The position numbers and the translations under genes are program-made. Shown here piece by piece: positions 1-8,982 of a stretch of DNA of 64,000 nucleotides. Source of the stretch: Oceanispirochaeta sp. M1 (lineage in GTDB: Bacteria > Spirochaetota > Spirochaetia > DSM-2461); the NCBI RefSeq assembly GCF_003346715.1, contig NZ_QQPQ01000018.1:55734-119733 (forward strand), read 5' to 3'. The notes beneath the pieces were generated by a model. It ran no database searches, was not told where the DNA came from, and worked only from the letters and a program-made list of their open reading frames with translations. Within the stretch, counting starts at the first letter, position 1. Each line of letters opens with the position of its first letter.

Positions 1-3000
1 GAATCCCGGGTTTTTTTCCATTCCCAGAGCATTGAGAGATATTACAGGAATATGGGACATCCCCGCATCAGCCAGTGCTTTCCTCAGGAAGGCAATATAG
101 TTGGTTGCCCGGCATCCGCCTCCGGTCTGACTTAATATTACTGCGACCTTATGGGGATCATAATCACCCGACTCAATGGCTTCCAGAATCTGCCCGATTG
201 TAATTAAGGTGGGATAGCAGGCATCATTATTTACATACTTCAGGCCATAATCGATAGCATCCTTATCTACCGACGGTAGAATATGAAGATTATAATCACT
301 GAGCCTGAAAACTTTTTCGATAAACTGAAAGTGAATGGGTGACATCTGAGGAGCCAGAATCGTATAATTCTTCTTCATCTCTTTTGTGAAAGGAACCCTC
401 TCTGCAGGCTTATATGTTTTCTTCAATACAGAGGATTTCCTGGCCCGTTCATCCATAACTGCCTTAAGTGATCTGAGTCTTATTCGGGCTGCTCCAAGCT
501 GATTGCCTTCATCAATTTTCAGAACAGTAAATATTTTCCCCTCTCCCTGGAGTATTTCCTGAACCTGGTCGGTGGTGACGGCATCAATACCGCAGCTGAA
601 TGAGTTTAGCTGAACCATCTCAAGGAGAGGGTCAGTAGCAACAAAATGGGCTGCTGCATACAAACGGGTATGATAGACCCACTGGTCAAATACTCTTAAG
701 GGGCGGACAACATTTCCAAGGTGTGAAACAGAATCTTCAGAGAGAACCGCCATGCCCATTTCATTTATCAGAGTGGGGATACCATGTTGATTTCAGGATC
801 AACATGATAGGGTCTTCCGGCAAGGACTACTGATTTGATACCATTTCGTCTGGCAAAATCGAGAGTCTCCTCCCCTTTCTTCTGAATGTCCTGTTTGACT
901 TTATCTCTCTCCTGTACAGCAAGCTTCAAGGCTTTTGAAATCTGTTGACGTGAAAAACCACGTTCAGCAAATATTTGAGTAAGTCTCTTTGCCAGTTTAT
1001 CCGTATCATTGAGACTCAAAAAAGGAGCCAGAAACTCAGGCCCCTCAGAGGAGAGGCCATCCATATTGGTCCTGATAACCTCAGGATAAGTAGCAACTAT
1101 GGGACAGTTATAATGATTGGTTGCAGATGGATCCTCCTGCTTCTCATAGGGGATGGAGGGATAAAAGATCAGATCTACTTTTTTCTTTATAAGATCCGTT
1201 ATATGACCATGCACCAGCTTTGCCGGATAGCATACAGATTCTGCGGGAATGGTCTCCAGACCCGAATCAAAAAGGGCTTTGCTTGAAGGTTTAGAGAAGA
1301 TAACCCTGTAGCCCAGACTGTCCAGAAAGGTAAACCAGAAGGGATAATTCTCATACATATTCAGTGCCCGGGGTATCCCCACTGTGGCGACGGCATCCTC
1401 TTTCTTCCTGGGTTTATATGCAAATACTTTCTTATATTTATAGTCATAGAGATTAGGAAGCTTCTCTTCCTCGGATTTCTGAATACCAGCACCCCTCTCA
1501 CAACGGTTCCCCGATGTAAAGACTCTTCCATCAGAGAAGGTACTCAGGGTCAGCTGACAGTTATTACCGCAGAAACCACATCTCTCCAGGCTTGTCTCCA
1601 CCTGGAATGAGTCGACCTCTTCTGCACTGAGTATGGTTGAGATTGAGTCTTCATCACTTCTCTCTTTTGCTACAATGGCTGCCCCGAAGGCTCCCATGAT
1701 TCCGGAGATATCAGGTCTGACGGCTTCCCGTCCTGAAATCAACTCAAAACTTTTCAGAACCGCTTCGTTATAGAAGGTTCCTCCCTGAACGATGATCTTC
1801 TTTCCGAGATCATCGGGATTCTTGATCTTGATAACCTTGGTAATGGCATTTTTAATAACAGAATAGGAAAGACCTGCCGAGATATCTCCTACTGAAACAC
1901 CCTCTTTCTGAGCCTGTTTAACTCTGGAGTTCATAAAGACAGTACACCGGGAACCCAGATCTACAGGCTGTCCCGCCAGAAGAGCCTCTACTGCAAAATC
2001 TTTTACCGGAAATCCCATTGAAATAGCAAAGGTCTCGATAAAAGATCCACAACCTGAAGAACAGGCCTCATTAAGGAGGATTTCATCAATAACCCCATCC
2101 TTGATCTTGAGACATTTCATATCCTGGCCGCCGATATCAAGAATGAAATCTACCCCGGGGAGGAAAAAATCGGCAGCCTTGAAATGGGCTACAGTTTCTA
2201 TCTCACCGATATCAAGTTTCAGTGCCGCCTGAAGGAGCTTCTCCCCGTATCCTGTAACCGTCGTCTTTGCAATCACAGCTTCAGAGGGAAGGATGGAATA
2301 GAGTTCTTTAAGGATCTTAACCGTTGATTTAAGGGGACTTCCTTCATTGCTTCCATAGGATGAGTAGAGAAGAGCCCCCTCACCGTCTATAAGAGCTGCT
2401 TTAGTAGTTGTGGAGCCCGCGTCTATTCCCAGGTAACACGACCCTGAAAAATCAGCCAGATCCCTTCTTTTTACTCTTGCCTTAGCATGGCGCTCTCTAA
2501 AGGACTTAAGGTCTTCCTCATCATTGAAAAGAGAAGGAAGTCTTTTAACTTCCACCACATTGGCTCCAAGAAGACCGGGTATCTTTTCGTGAATCGTTCT
2601 GAAGTCGATTTCTTTGCTCGATACCGATTCAAGAGCGGCTCCCAGTGCCACAAAGAACTGTGAGTTTTCAGGGAAAATAATATTCTCATCCCTCAAATCC
2701 AGAGTAATGATAAATCTCTTTCTCAATTCCGACAGAAAGGAGAGAGGACCACCCAGAAAAGCAATATTCCCTCTGATCGGTTTCCCCTGAGCAAGACCTC
2801 CGATGGTCTGATTAACTACGGCCTGAAAAATAGAGGCTGCAATATCTTCTTTGGCTCCCCCTTCGTTAAGGAGGGGCTGAATATCTGTTTTAGCAAAAAC
2901 ACCGCAGCGGGCGGCGATAGGATAAATGGTTGTTGCCGAACGGGCCATCTCATTCAGGCCGGCAGCATCTGTCTGTAGAAGAACAGCCATCTGATCGATA

Positions 3001-3395
3001 AAGGCTCCGGTTCCTCCGGCACAGATACCGTTCATTCTCTGATCTACAACTCCTGAGAAATAGGAGACCTTGGCATCTTCACCGCCAAGTTCAATGGCTA
3101 CATCTGTTTCTGGAATAAAAGTCTCTATGGCCCTGGTTCCGGCAATAACTTCCTGAACAAAGGGTATCTCAAGCCATTGGGCGATTGATATTCCTGCAGA
3201 ACCTGCAGCAGAGATAGTCAGATGGCTTTCGGGAAACCGCCTGAATGCTTCTTCCAGAAGTTCGGCTACACATTCCTTTACACTTGCCATATGACGCAGA
3301 TAGCGGCTGTATAGAATTTCTCTATTTCTATTTATGATTATCAGTTTTACTGTGGTTGATCCAATATCCAGTCCTGCATGAAGATTCATTTCCAT
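1..3395 (-). pseudogene. Two-headed acyl-CoA dehydratase activase (BadF/BadG/HgdC family, DUF2229 type), frameshifted and cut by window edge
   Basis: The protein belongs to the large activases that use ATP to deliver an electron from a [4Fe-4S] cluster to 2-hydroxyacyl-CoA dehydratase-type partners. Two ASKHA ATP-binding modules are visible: LDIGSTTVK near residue 9 and GIDAGSTTTK near residue 325. Cysteine-rich motifs (GICAGGTGAF, ARCGVFAKTD, EACSSGCGSF, SRCTVFMNSR) could hold clusters, and a DUF2229-like part starts at VATVGIPRALNMYENYPF. The start at 3395 has a GAGAGGTG ribosome site; ATG 3389 is an alternative. The frame stops at 768-770 after PYHVDPEIN. One base earlier on the transcript the sense continues without a stop to position 1 ([19 protein letters not shown], then [20 protein letters not shown]). 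A single missing C near 785 explains this. At least 1,131 residues would be encoded if repaired; the C-terminus lies outside the window. Real mutation and sequencing error are both possible. Confidence 0.85.
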
Positions 3396-3430
3396 GAGTA
3401 CACCTCTCATTGATGCTATTATCAACCGGC

Positions 3431-3459
3431 ATTTTAGTCCAACGACTAACACGAGTCAA
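3431..3459 (-). promoter_or_regulatory. Promoter of the activase gene with an inverted repeat in the spacer
   Basis: On the minus strand, TTGACT (3454-3459) and TAAAAT (3431-3436) are separated by 17 bp, and transcription would begin about 30 nt before the start codon. The spacer contains TTAGTC-N4-GACTAA (3433-3448), a perfect 6-bp inverted repeat reaching into the -10 box. This is a likely repressor site; the regulator is not identified. Confidence 0.6.
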
Positions 3460-3531
3460 TAGGACAACAGAAACTTACTAATTTATTAAAAAATATTAAC
3501 AGAACTGTCTAAATATGAGCTCTTAATTCAC

Positions 3532-3567
3532 TGTTTTATTACAAAAATAAATGTTTTATTACAAAAA
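3532..3567. repeat. Two direct copies of a 16-bp AT-rich sequence
   Basis: TGTTTTATTACAAAAA occurs at 3532-3547 and again at 3552-3567, 20 bp apart. The second copy overlaps the A-tract of the neighbouring terminator (its U-tract on the minus strand). The function is unknown and it may be a local duplication only. Confidence 0.5.
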
Positions 3568-3593
3568 AAGGCAGCTCCCCAATGGAACTGCCT
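3563..3593 (-). terminator. Rho-independent terminator of the agmatine operon
   Basis: On the minus strand GGCAGTTCC pairs with GGAGCTGCC (one G-U pair, 5-nt loop) and is followed directly by seven T. It lies 29 nt after the carbamate kinase stop codon and separates this operon from the activase gene. Confidence 0.9.
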
Positions 3594-3621
3594 CAATTAT
3601 CTATTCCTTGTATAATCTTTT

Positions 3622-4572
3622 TCAGTATGCCTTGATTACAGTACCGGCCTTACCGGCAAGAGAATCTTTCAGACTTTCCACATCAGTAATGATGACCCTA
3701 TTTTCAGAATCGGCCTGAACAAATTCAATGGCAGCCTGGATCTTGGGCCCCATGGAACCTGCGGGGAATTCCCCCTGACTCATATAATAACGGGCTTCTG
3801 CAAGAGTCATCTCACTGAGAACCTTCTCTTCAGGAGTTCCCCACTTTATGGCTACTGCAGGTACACCTGTAATGATAACAAGAATTTTACTTCCCACAGT
3901 CAGGGCGAGCTTCATACTGGCAAGGTCTTTATCAATTACACAGTCTACACCCTCGATTGTACCATCCTCTTCATAATACACAGGGATTCCGCCGCCGCCG
4001 CAGGTAACAACGACATAACCCTGATTGTGAAGCAGACGGACCGCATCTTTTTCAATAACATCCAGGGGATAGGGAGATGCAACATATCTTCTCCATCCAC
4101 GGCCGGCATCTTCTTTGACTATCCAGTTATTTTCTTCAGCCAGTTTCTTCGCAATTTCTTCTGTATAGAAAGGTCCGATAGGCTTTGTAGGATTAGCAAG
4201 TGAAGGATCTTTTTTATCAACAACCATCTGAACGGGAACCGTTACTACATTTTTCCAGATCCCTTTTCTGATCATCAGATTCTGGATATTCTGCTCAAGC
4301 ATGTATCCCATGGAACCCGCAGTCATTGCATCTGCAACACCCAGGGGAGTTTCGGGTACAGAATCCCGGCTCTTATCTACCATAAGCATGAGGGCACCGA
4401 CCTGAGGACCGTTTCCGTGGGTAATAACAAAATCATATCCCTCGGCAATCATATCCACCACTGGTTCCATGCTCTTATATGTATTGTCCCACTGGGAGTA
4501 GAAATCTCCAGTGTCACCTTTTTTAATAATTGCATTCCCGCCAAGTGCGAGAACAATTTTTTTATTGTCCAT
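3622..4572 (-). CDS. arcC: Carbamate kinase
   Basis: This enzyme transfers the phosphate of carbamoyl phosphate to ADP, giving ATP, CO2 and ammonia. It is the energy-yielding last step of agmatine or arginine fermentation in the cytoplasm. At 316 residues it has the usual family length. The amino acid kinase signatures are present: ALGGNAIIKKGD at residue 9, THGNGPQVGALML near 51, a TCGGGGIPV loop near 190 and IDKDLASMKLA near 213. The start has AAGGAAA upstream. It is the last gene of the operon with putrescine carbamoyltransferase and agmatine deiminase, so in agmatine nomenclature it would be aguC. The terminator follows at once. Confidence 0.95.
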   Translation of the reverse strand: MDNKKIVLALGGNAIIKKGDTGDFYSQWDNTYKSMEPVVDMIAEGYDFVITHGNGPQVGALMLMVDKSRDSVPETPLGVADAMTAGSMGYMLEQNIQNLMIRKGIWKNVVTVPVQMVVDKKDPSLANPTKPIGPFYTEEIAKKLAEENNWIVKEDAGRGWRRYVASPYPLDVIEKDAVRLLHNQGYVVVTCGGGGIPVYYEEDGTIEGVDCVIDKDLASMKLALTVGSKILVIITGVPAVAIKWGTPEEKVLSEMTLAEARYYMSQGEFPAGSMGPKIQAAIEFVQADSENRVIITDVESLKDSLAGKAGTVIKAY

Positions 4573-4607
4573 TTTGAGTTTCCTTATTTAATAAAGACCA
4601 AGGGGCC

Positions 4608-5093
4608 TTACCATGCATAGCTGATTTGAATATAAATGCTGTAGATGAGGGTTACTGATAAAACCACAAATGCAACAGCAGTCTTAATGTCGTATCTGGT
4701 GATTTCTGTATTTGTTTTTCTTATTACAAACTTATCTCTAATAGTTGCCAGCCACATATCTCTTGAGAAATGGAGAACTAAAACGGCAATAATACAAGTT
4801 CTGATCAACTGTATCTCACGGGTTGTCAGTGTTCCAAAAACATTGGGTGCAAACAGAAATGTAATTGCTATTAATGCGAGATATAAAAAACCAATAACAA
4901 TTGACAGTCTGCCATTGTGTTTTCTGAATTTTACATAGTCAACTTCGTCATCTTCCTGTGCTTTCAGAATGAAGCGAGTTCTTTTATTACTCAGACCATC
5001 ATTCTTATTCTTCAGGAGACAACCTCCCTTATACAAATATCCCAAAGTAAATACTGCCAGGACTGCCAGGTAGAGGATTATTACTAAACTCAT
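4608..5093 (-). CDS. Small integral membrane protein of unknown function in the agmatine operon
   Basis: I do not recognise this 161-residue protein. Four hydrophobic stretches can be seen: residues 1-20 (LVIILYLAVLAVFTLGYLY), about 64-85 (LSIVIGFLYLALIAITFLFA), about 95-112 and about 136-156 (TAVAFVVLSVTLIYSIYIQI). Between the first and second lies a charged cytoplasmic-type loop (KAQEDDEVDYVKFRKHN). The start has a good AGGAGA site. It sits between the antiporter gene (77 nt upstream on the transcript) and carbamate kinase (35 nt downstream), so it is almost certainly co-transcribed with them. A helper or partner of the antiporter is an inference from position only. Confidence 0.75.
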   Translation of the reverse strand: MSLVIILYLAVLAVFTLGYLYKGGCLLKNKNDGLSNKRTRFILKAQEDDEVDYVKFRKHNGRLSIVIGFLYLALIAITFLFAPNVFGTLTTREIQLIRTCIIAVLVLHFSRDMWLATIRDKFVIRKTNTEITRYDIKTAVAFVVLSVTLIYSIYIQISYAW

Positions 5094-5170
5094 AAGTCTC
5101 CTGCTTTCTTGTTTACTGCCTGAATCAATTCTGATCCAGGCAGCGATTTTTTGTTCTAAAAATTTACTGA

Positions 5171-6559
5171 CTATGCAGTAGCCGATTTATCTTTACTGAA
5201 CTTATGCAGAATAAAGGGAATAATCGCCGTAATGATCGTTCCCGGAATAACTATTGAGTAGTACAGAGGAGACTGATCGACAAAGAGCATGACAATAGCG
5301 AGGGCAATAAATACAAAGTTTAAGATGGAGGCTATCCACATACCCACATTACCTCCGGGAATCACAAAGCTTCTGCCTTCTACACCATCCCGTTTTCTCA
5401 GCTTGATAATGGCTGGAGAAAGATAGATATAGGGGAAAATAAATATAACCATACTGAGGGCCAGTACCGTCCAGAAAGCCTCTCCGTTAATGGCATCCAG
5501 AATAAAGAATCCGATTACCAGGAATACGGAAGAGATGATTCCAAGCAGAATGTATGACTTGGAAAGAGTTCCATATTTGGGATGACGTTCGTTAAACACT
5601 TTGAAGTCCTGTGCGAAAGTTACATCTTCAAGGATTTCAGAAGCACCGATAATCCAGGCAATCATATTGGACATTAGAGTAAAAAGAACTCCAATCATCA
5701 GTACTGTATAAACCCAGACAGGGAGACCGACATTTTCAACAAGAATATACAATCCGTTGGGGAGAGCATCTGTAATAAATCCGACATCCGCGAGATCAGC
5801 TTCTGTTGCAGCAGCAAGTACTCCATAGGTACCGAAAATATAGAGGGCACCAATGATGATAGAACCGACAATAATGGCCTTGGGAAGAGCCTTGGCTCCT
5901 CCTCTTACCTTATCGGTAATGGCGGCAATCAGTTCCAGTCCCAGCAGGTTGAATACAATGGCAGTAACAAAGCCGATACTTGTAATATTAGCAAGAGTTG
6001 GGAAGAATGAGCCTACAGAGAGACCGGTTCCTTCAATTCCGTTCTGAGCCACATAAACGATACCCAGAGTACCGAAGATAAGGAGAACACCGACTTTAAT
6101 GATTGTACCAAGGGTACTCAGAAAGACACCCAGGTCGATTCCTCTTCTCACGGTAAAGATCAAAGCCCAGTTTGCAACAAAGGCAACAACAAACATGACA
6201 GTATTATTCCAGTAACCTGTATCAAAGAGGTTAAAAGCGTAGGCTATCCAGATTGTAAATACTATAAAAACAGCAGGCAGCCACATGGCTACATTGACCC
6301 AGTAGAACCATCCGGCAATGGTGGCATGCAGTTTACCCATGGATTCTTTTACCCAGGATACAAAACCGTCAGGGTAGGCAGCACCCAGTTCCGCATTGAT
6401 AAATCCATTGGGAATCATAAAAAATATTGTGACTATCAGCCAGAGTCCAATGGCCGAAAGTCCCATCTCTGCAGGAGCGGCAAATGTATCAAGCACGATG
6501 ATACCGCTGATCAGGTATGCAATGACTTGAAATAAATTCATCTTCTTATTCTCTTCCAA
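5171..6559 (-). CDS. APC-family amino acid/polyamine antiporter, probably agmatine/putrescine
   Basis: The protein is a 12-helix APC-superfamily permease of 462 residues, close to agmatine:putrescine and glutamate:GABA antiporters in length and hydrophobicity pattern. The N-terminal motif (LISGIIVLDTFAAPAEMG) matches the unwound helix 1 region, and NLLGLELIAAITDKVRGGAKALPKA is the conserved helix 6 and following loop. The start is TTG at 6559 with AAGGAGA before it; ATG 6541 is possible but has a weak ribosome site. Gene order (carbamoyltransferase, deiminase, antiporter, carbamate kinase) points to agmatine uptake in exchange for putrescine, as for AguD of enterococci. The substrate is inferred from context. 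Confidence 0.85.
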   Translation of the reverse strand: MEENKKMNLFQVIAYLISGIIVLDTFAAPAEMGLSAIGLWLIVTIFFMIPNGFINAELGAAYPDGFVSWVKESMGKLHATIAGWFYWVNVAMWLPAVFIVFTIWIAYAFNLFDTGYWNNTVMFVVAFVANWALIFTVRRGIDLGVFLSTLGTIIKVGVLLIFGTLGIVYVAQNGIEGTGLSVGSFFPTLANITSIGFVTAIVFNLLGLELIAAITDKVRGGAKALPKAIIVGSIIIGALYIFGTYGVLAAATEADLADVGFITDALPNGLYILVENVGLPVWVYTVLMIGVLFTLMSNMIAWIIGASEILEDVTFAQDFKVFNERHPKYGTLSKSYILLGIISSVFLVIGFFILDAINGEAFWTVLALSMVIFIFPYIYLSPAIIKLRKRDGVEGRSFVIPGGNVGMWIASILNFVFIALAIVMLFVDQSPLYYSIVIPGTIITAIIPFILHKFSKDKSATA

Positions 6560-6618
6560 AATATTTCTCCTTATAAAAATACCTGAATCAGGCAGCTTGC
6601 CGCCTGATTCAGATGAAA

Positions 6619-7728
6619 TTACTTAGCAAGCCTTTTAGGCTGCTGCTGAGTGATACAGTGAACATTTCCACCACCCAGAACAATCTCTCGTCCGGGAACA
6701 GTTACTATTTTGTGATCGGGCAGAGCCTTCTGAATGACCGCTTTGGCTTTCTCATCTTCTGCTCTGCCAAATACAGGCAGGATTACTCCGCCGTTGACAA
6801 TCAGGAAATTTGCATATGAAGCAGCCTGACGGTCTCCCTCTTCTCTGGGAAGAGTTCCATCTACTGAATCAACACCTTCAGATTCCTCTTTAGTAACAAT
6901 TATAAAAGGAGAGGGGGTATAAAGCTTATGAATAGTGAACTTACGTCCTTTGGCATCGGTTTCATTTGACAGAAGGTCAAATGCTTTTTTGCTCATAGCA
7001 TACTGAGGGTCATTCTCATCATCAGTCCATGCCAGGCATATTGTTGCAGGTGCCACTACATGAATGATGTTATCAACATGTTCATTGGTTTCATCGAGAT
7101 AAATACCCTCTTCCAGCCAGATAACCTTTTCAACATTCAGGTAGTCTTTTAAGTTCTGTGTAATTTCTTCTTTGGTCATGTGAGGATTTCTGCCTTCACT
7201 GAGCAGACAGGCCTCGGTAACAAAACATGTACCTTCACCATCCACATGGATAGAACCGCCTTCCAGTACGAAACCTTCTGTACGGTAGGAATCAACACCC
7301 TCCATTTCACAGACCTTACGGGCTACCTGATCATCTTTGTCCCAGGGGAAATAGAGACCGTCAACCAGTCCACCCCAGGCATTGAATTCCCAGTCAACTC
7401 CCCGCAGATCACCACTGTCATTAACAACAAATGTGGGACCGCAGTCTCTGATCCATGAATCATCATTGCTCATCTCGACAACTTTAACGGCTTCAGGCAG
7501 CATTTCCAGAGCGTTCTGGTACTGCCCTGCACTTACACCTACAACTACAGGTTCAAACTGGGAAATAGCCTTTGCCACTTCAACAAATGCTTTCTGTGCA
7601 GGTTTTGCCCCGTTTCTCCAGTTATCAGTTCTTTCGGGCCAGAGCATCCATGTTTTATCATGGGGCTCAAACTCTGCGGGCATTCTATAACCATCTTTTT
7701 TCGGTGTTGAATCTATTCTCTTTGACAT
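6619..7728 (-). CDS. aguA: Agmatine deiminase
   Basis: The enzyme hydrolyses agmatine to N-carbamoylputrescine and ammonia. It is a guanidine-modifying enzyme of the pentein fold, cytoplasmic, 369 residues, the normal length. Family motifs are clear: MPAEFEPHDKTWMLWPER at residue 16, NDDSWIRDCGPTFV near 88, WEFNAWGG near 113, EHVDNIIHVVAP near 216, and the C-terminal GGGNVHCITQQQP, whose Cys358 should be the catalytic nucleophile. AAGGAT precedes the start, 11 nt after the carbamoyltransferase stop. Together with its neighbours it forms the complete agmatine deiminase pathway, yielding putrescine, ammonia, CO2 and one ATP. Confidence 0.96.
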   Translation of the reverse strand: MSKRIDSTPKKDGYRMPAEFEPHDKTWMLWPERTDNWRNGAKPAQKAFVEVAKAISQFEPVVVGVSAGQYQNALEMLPEAVKVVEMSNDDSWIRDCGPTFVVNDSGDLRGVDWEFNAWGGLVDGLYFPWDKDDQVARKVCEMEGVDSYRTEGFVLEGGSIHVDGEGTCFVTEACLLSEGRNPHMTKEEITQNLKDYLNVEKVIWLEEGIYLDETNEHVDNIIHVVAPATICLAWTDDENDPQYAMSKKAFDLLSNETDAKGRKFTIHKLYTPSPFIIVTKEESEGVDSVDGTLPREEGDRQAASYANFLIVNGGVILPVFGRAEDEKAKAVIQKALPDHKIVTVPGREIVLGGGNVHCITQQQPKRLAK

Positions 7729-7739
7729 CTCATTTATCC

Positions 7740-8786
7740 TTATAGAGTTTTAAGAAAACTATTGATTTTATCTTCGTGCTTTTTCACAGTTGCCGCATCG
7801 GGTTCTTTTACATATTTACGTGTGAAGTAAACCAGAATAGCCATCTGTGCGGTCAGTCTGTTCTCAGCTTCATCAAAGGCAACTGAATATTCGCCTTCAA
7901 GAGCTTCCCTTGTAACTTCTTCCTTGTCATTGGCAGGAAGACAGTGAAGGAGCATTGCACCTGGTTTTGCTTTAGACATCAATTCTTCGGTGATGACATA
8001 ATCGGGCATAAATGCGGCCAGTCTTTCATCTTTTTCATCGTACTGTGTTGTCCAGTAAAAGCTGTCACCATAGATGATATCGCATTCGGAGACTTTGGAT
8101 GTATCTGATGTGATTTCATAAGAACCGCCGCTGATAGCACAGTTTTTATCTGCCTGATCGAGCCATTCCTGCTCCATCTGATATTTTACCGGACCGATCT
8201 GTTTGAATTTCATCCCGTATTTTGTACATGTAAGGAGTAGAGAACGGCATACGTCAGTTGCATCACCCATAAAGGCCAGTGTCAGGTCTGAGAGTGTTTT
8301 TCCTGTGGGCATATGTTCTTTGATTGTGTAGAAGTCCGCCAGCATCTGTGTGGGATGATATCTTGTATCAAGACCGTTGATTACGGGTACAGTGGACATT
8401 TTTGCCAGTGCATCGATTGTTTCGGGTTCATTGGTTCTGGCCATGACCATATCGCACATTCTTGACAGAACTCTGGCTGTATCGTCAATGGACTCTTTTC
8501 CACCGAGGTGAATATCTTTAGGGGAGAGAAACAGTGCATGTCCTCCCAGAATAGTAGCCGCTGTTTCAAATGAAACTCTTGTTCTTGTTGAACCTGCTTC
8601 AAAAATCATAGCAACTGATTTGCCTTTAAAAAGCTGAGGAACAGCATTGTCATGTCTGGCCTGTTTCAGCATATCCATGAGTTCCATCATGTCATCCATT
8701 TCTTTCTTGGAAAAATCCTGCATGGAGATCATATGGGTAAGGTCTTTTTTATTAAGATCAGTAGCACTTGAGCTAGGTAATTTCAT
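7740..8786 (-). CDS. aguB: Putrescine carbamoyltransferase
   Basis: This is an ornithine/aspartate transcarbamylase-family enzyme which here should phosphorolyse N-carbamoylputrescine to putrescine and carbamoyl phosphate. From the ATG at 8786 (GGGAGG upstream) it has 348 residues. STRTR (66-70) binds carbamoyl phosphate, HPTQ lies at 144-147 and HCLPA near 288. A long C-terminal helix (KEPDAATVKKHEDKINSFLKTL) resembles the extra helix typical of putrescine rather than ornithine transcarbamylases. The open frame extends upstream to 8867, but that extension has no ribosome site and runs into the promoter. Neighbouring agmatine deiminase makes putrescine the best substrate call. Confidence 0.92.
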   Translation of the reverse strand: MKLPSSSATDLNKKDLTHMISMQDFSKKEMDDMMELMDMLKQARHDNAVPQLFKGKSVAMIFEAGSTRTRVSFETAATILGGHALFLSPKDIHLGGKESIDDTARVLSRMCDMVMARTNEPETIDALAKMSTVPVINGLDTRYHPTQMLADFYTIKEHMPTGKTLSDLTLAFMGDATDVCRSLLLTCTKYGMKFKQIGPVKYQMEQEWLDQADKNCAISGGSYEITSDTSKVSECDIIYGDSFYWTTQYDEKDERLAAFMPDYVITEELMSKAKPGAMLLHCLPANDKEEVTREALEGEYSVAFDEAENRLTAQMAILVYFTRKYVKEPDAATVKKHEDKINSFLKTL

Positions 8787-8833
8787 AAATATCAATCCTC
8801 CCGAATTAAATAAAACTTTATTGATTCGAACGA

Positions 8834-8863
8834 AGTGTACGCCCGGAACGACTATTACGTCAA
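8834..8863 (-). promoter_or_regulatory. Probable promoter of the agmatine operon
   Basis: On the minus strand TTGACG (8858-8863) and TACACT (8834-8839) are 18 bp apart, about 48 nt before the carbamoyltransferase start. The -10 box is only a 4 of 6 match, fitting a promoter that needs activation. Confidence 0.5.
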
Positions 8864-8890
8864 GCAAAATGTTTATTAATACACTAATTA

Positions 8891-8912
8891 TTCCGTTTCG
8901 GAACTTTAAAGT
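8891..8912. promoter_or_regulatory. Two abutting palindromes between the agmatine operon and the symporter gene
   Basis: TTCCG-TTT-CGGAA (8891-8903) is followed, sharing one base, by the perfect 10-bp palindrome ACTTTAAAGT (8903-8912). They lie upstream of both divergent promoters, where a shared regulator such as the adjacent Lrp-type protein could bind. Binding is inferred only. Confidence 0.4.
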
Positions 8913-8922
8913 GCATAAAAGC

Positions 8923-8950
8923 TGGACAAATCGCCTTTTTATGTTAATAT
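8923..8950 (+). promoter_or_regulatory. Probable promoter of the symporter-Lrp operon
   Basis: TGGACA (8923-8928) and TAATAT (8945-8950) with a 16-bp spacer lie 32 nt before the symporter start codon. Confidence 0.5.
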
Positions 8951-8982
8951 GCTAATATATTGAATAAAAAAAGGACCAATTG

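Noticed and set aside
8787..8867. N-terminal extension of putrescine carbamoyltransferase
   Set aside because: The extension crosses the promoter, while ATG 8786 has a good ribosome site and gives the family length.
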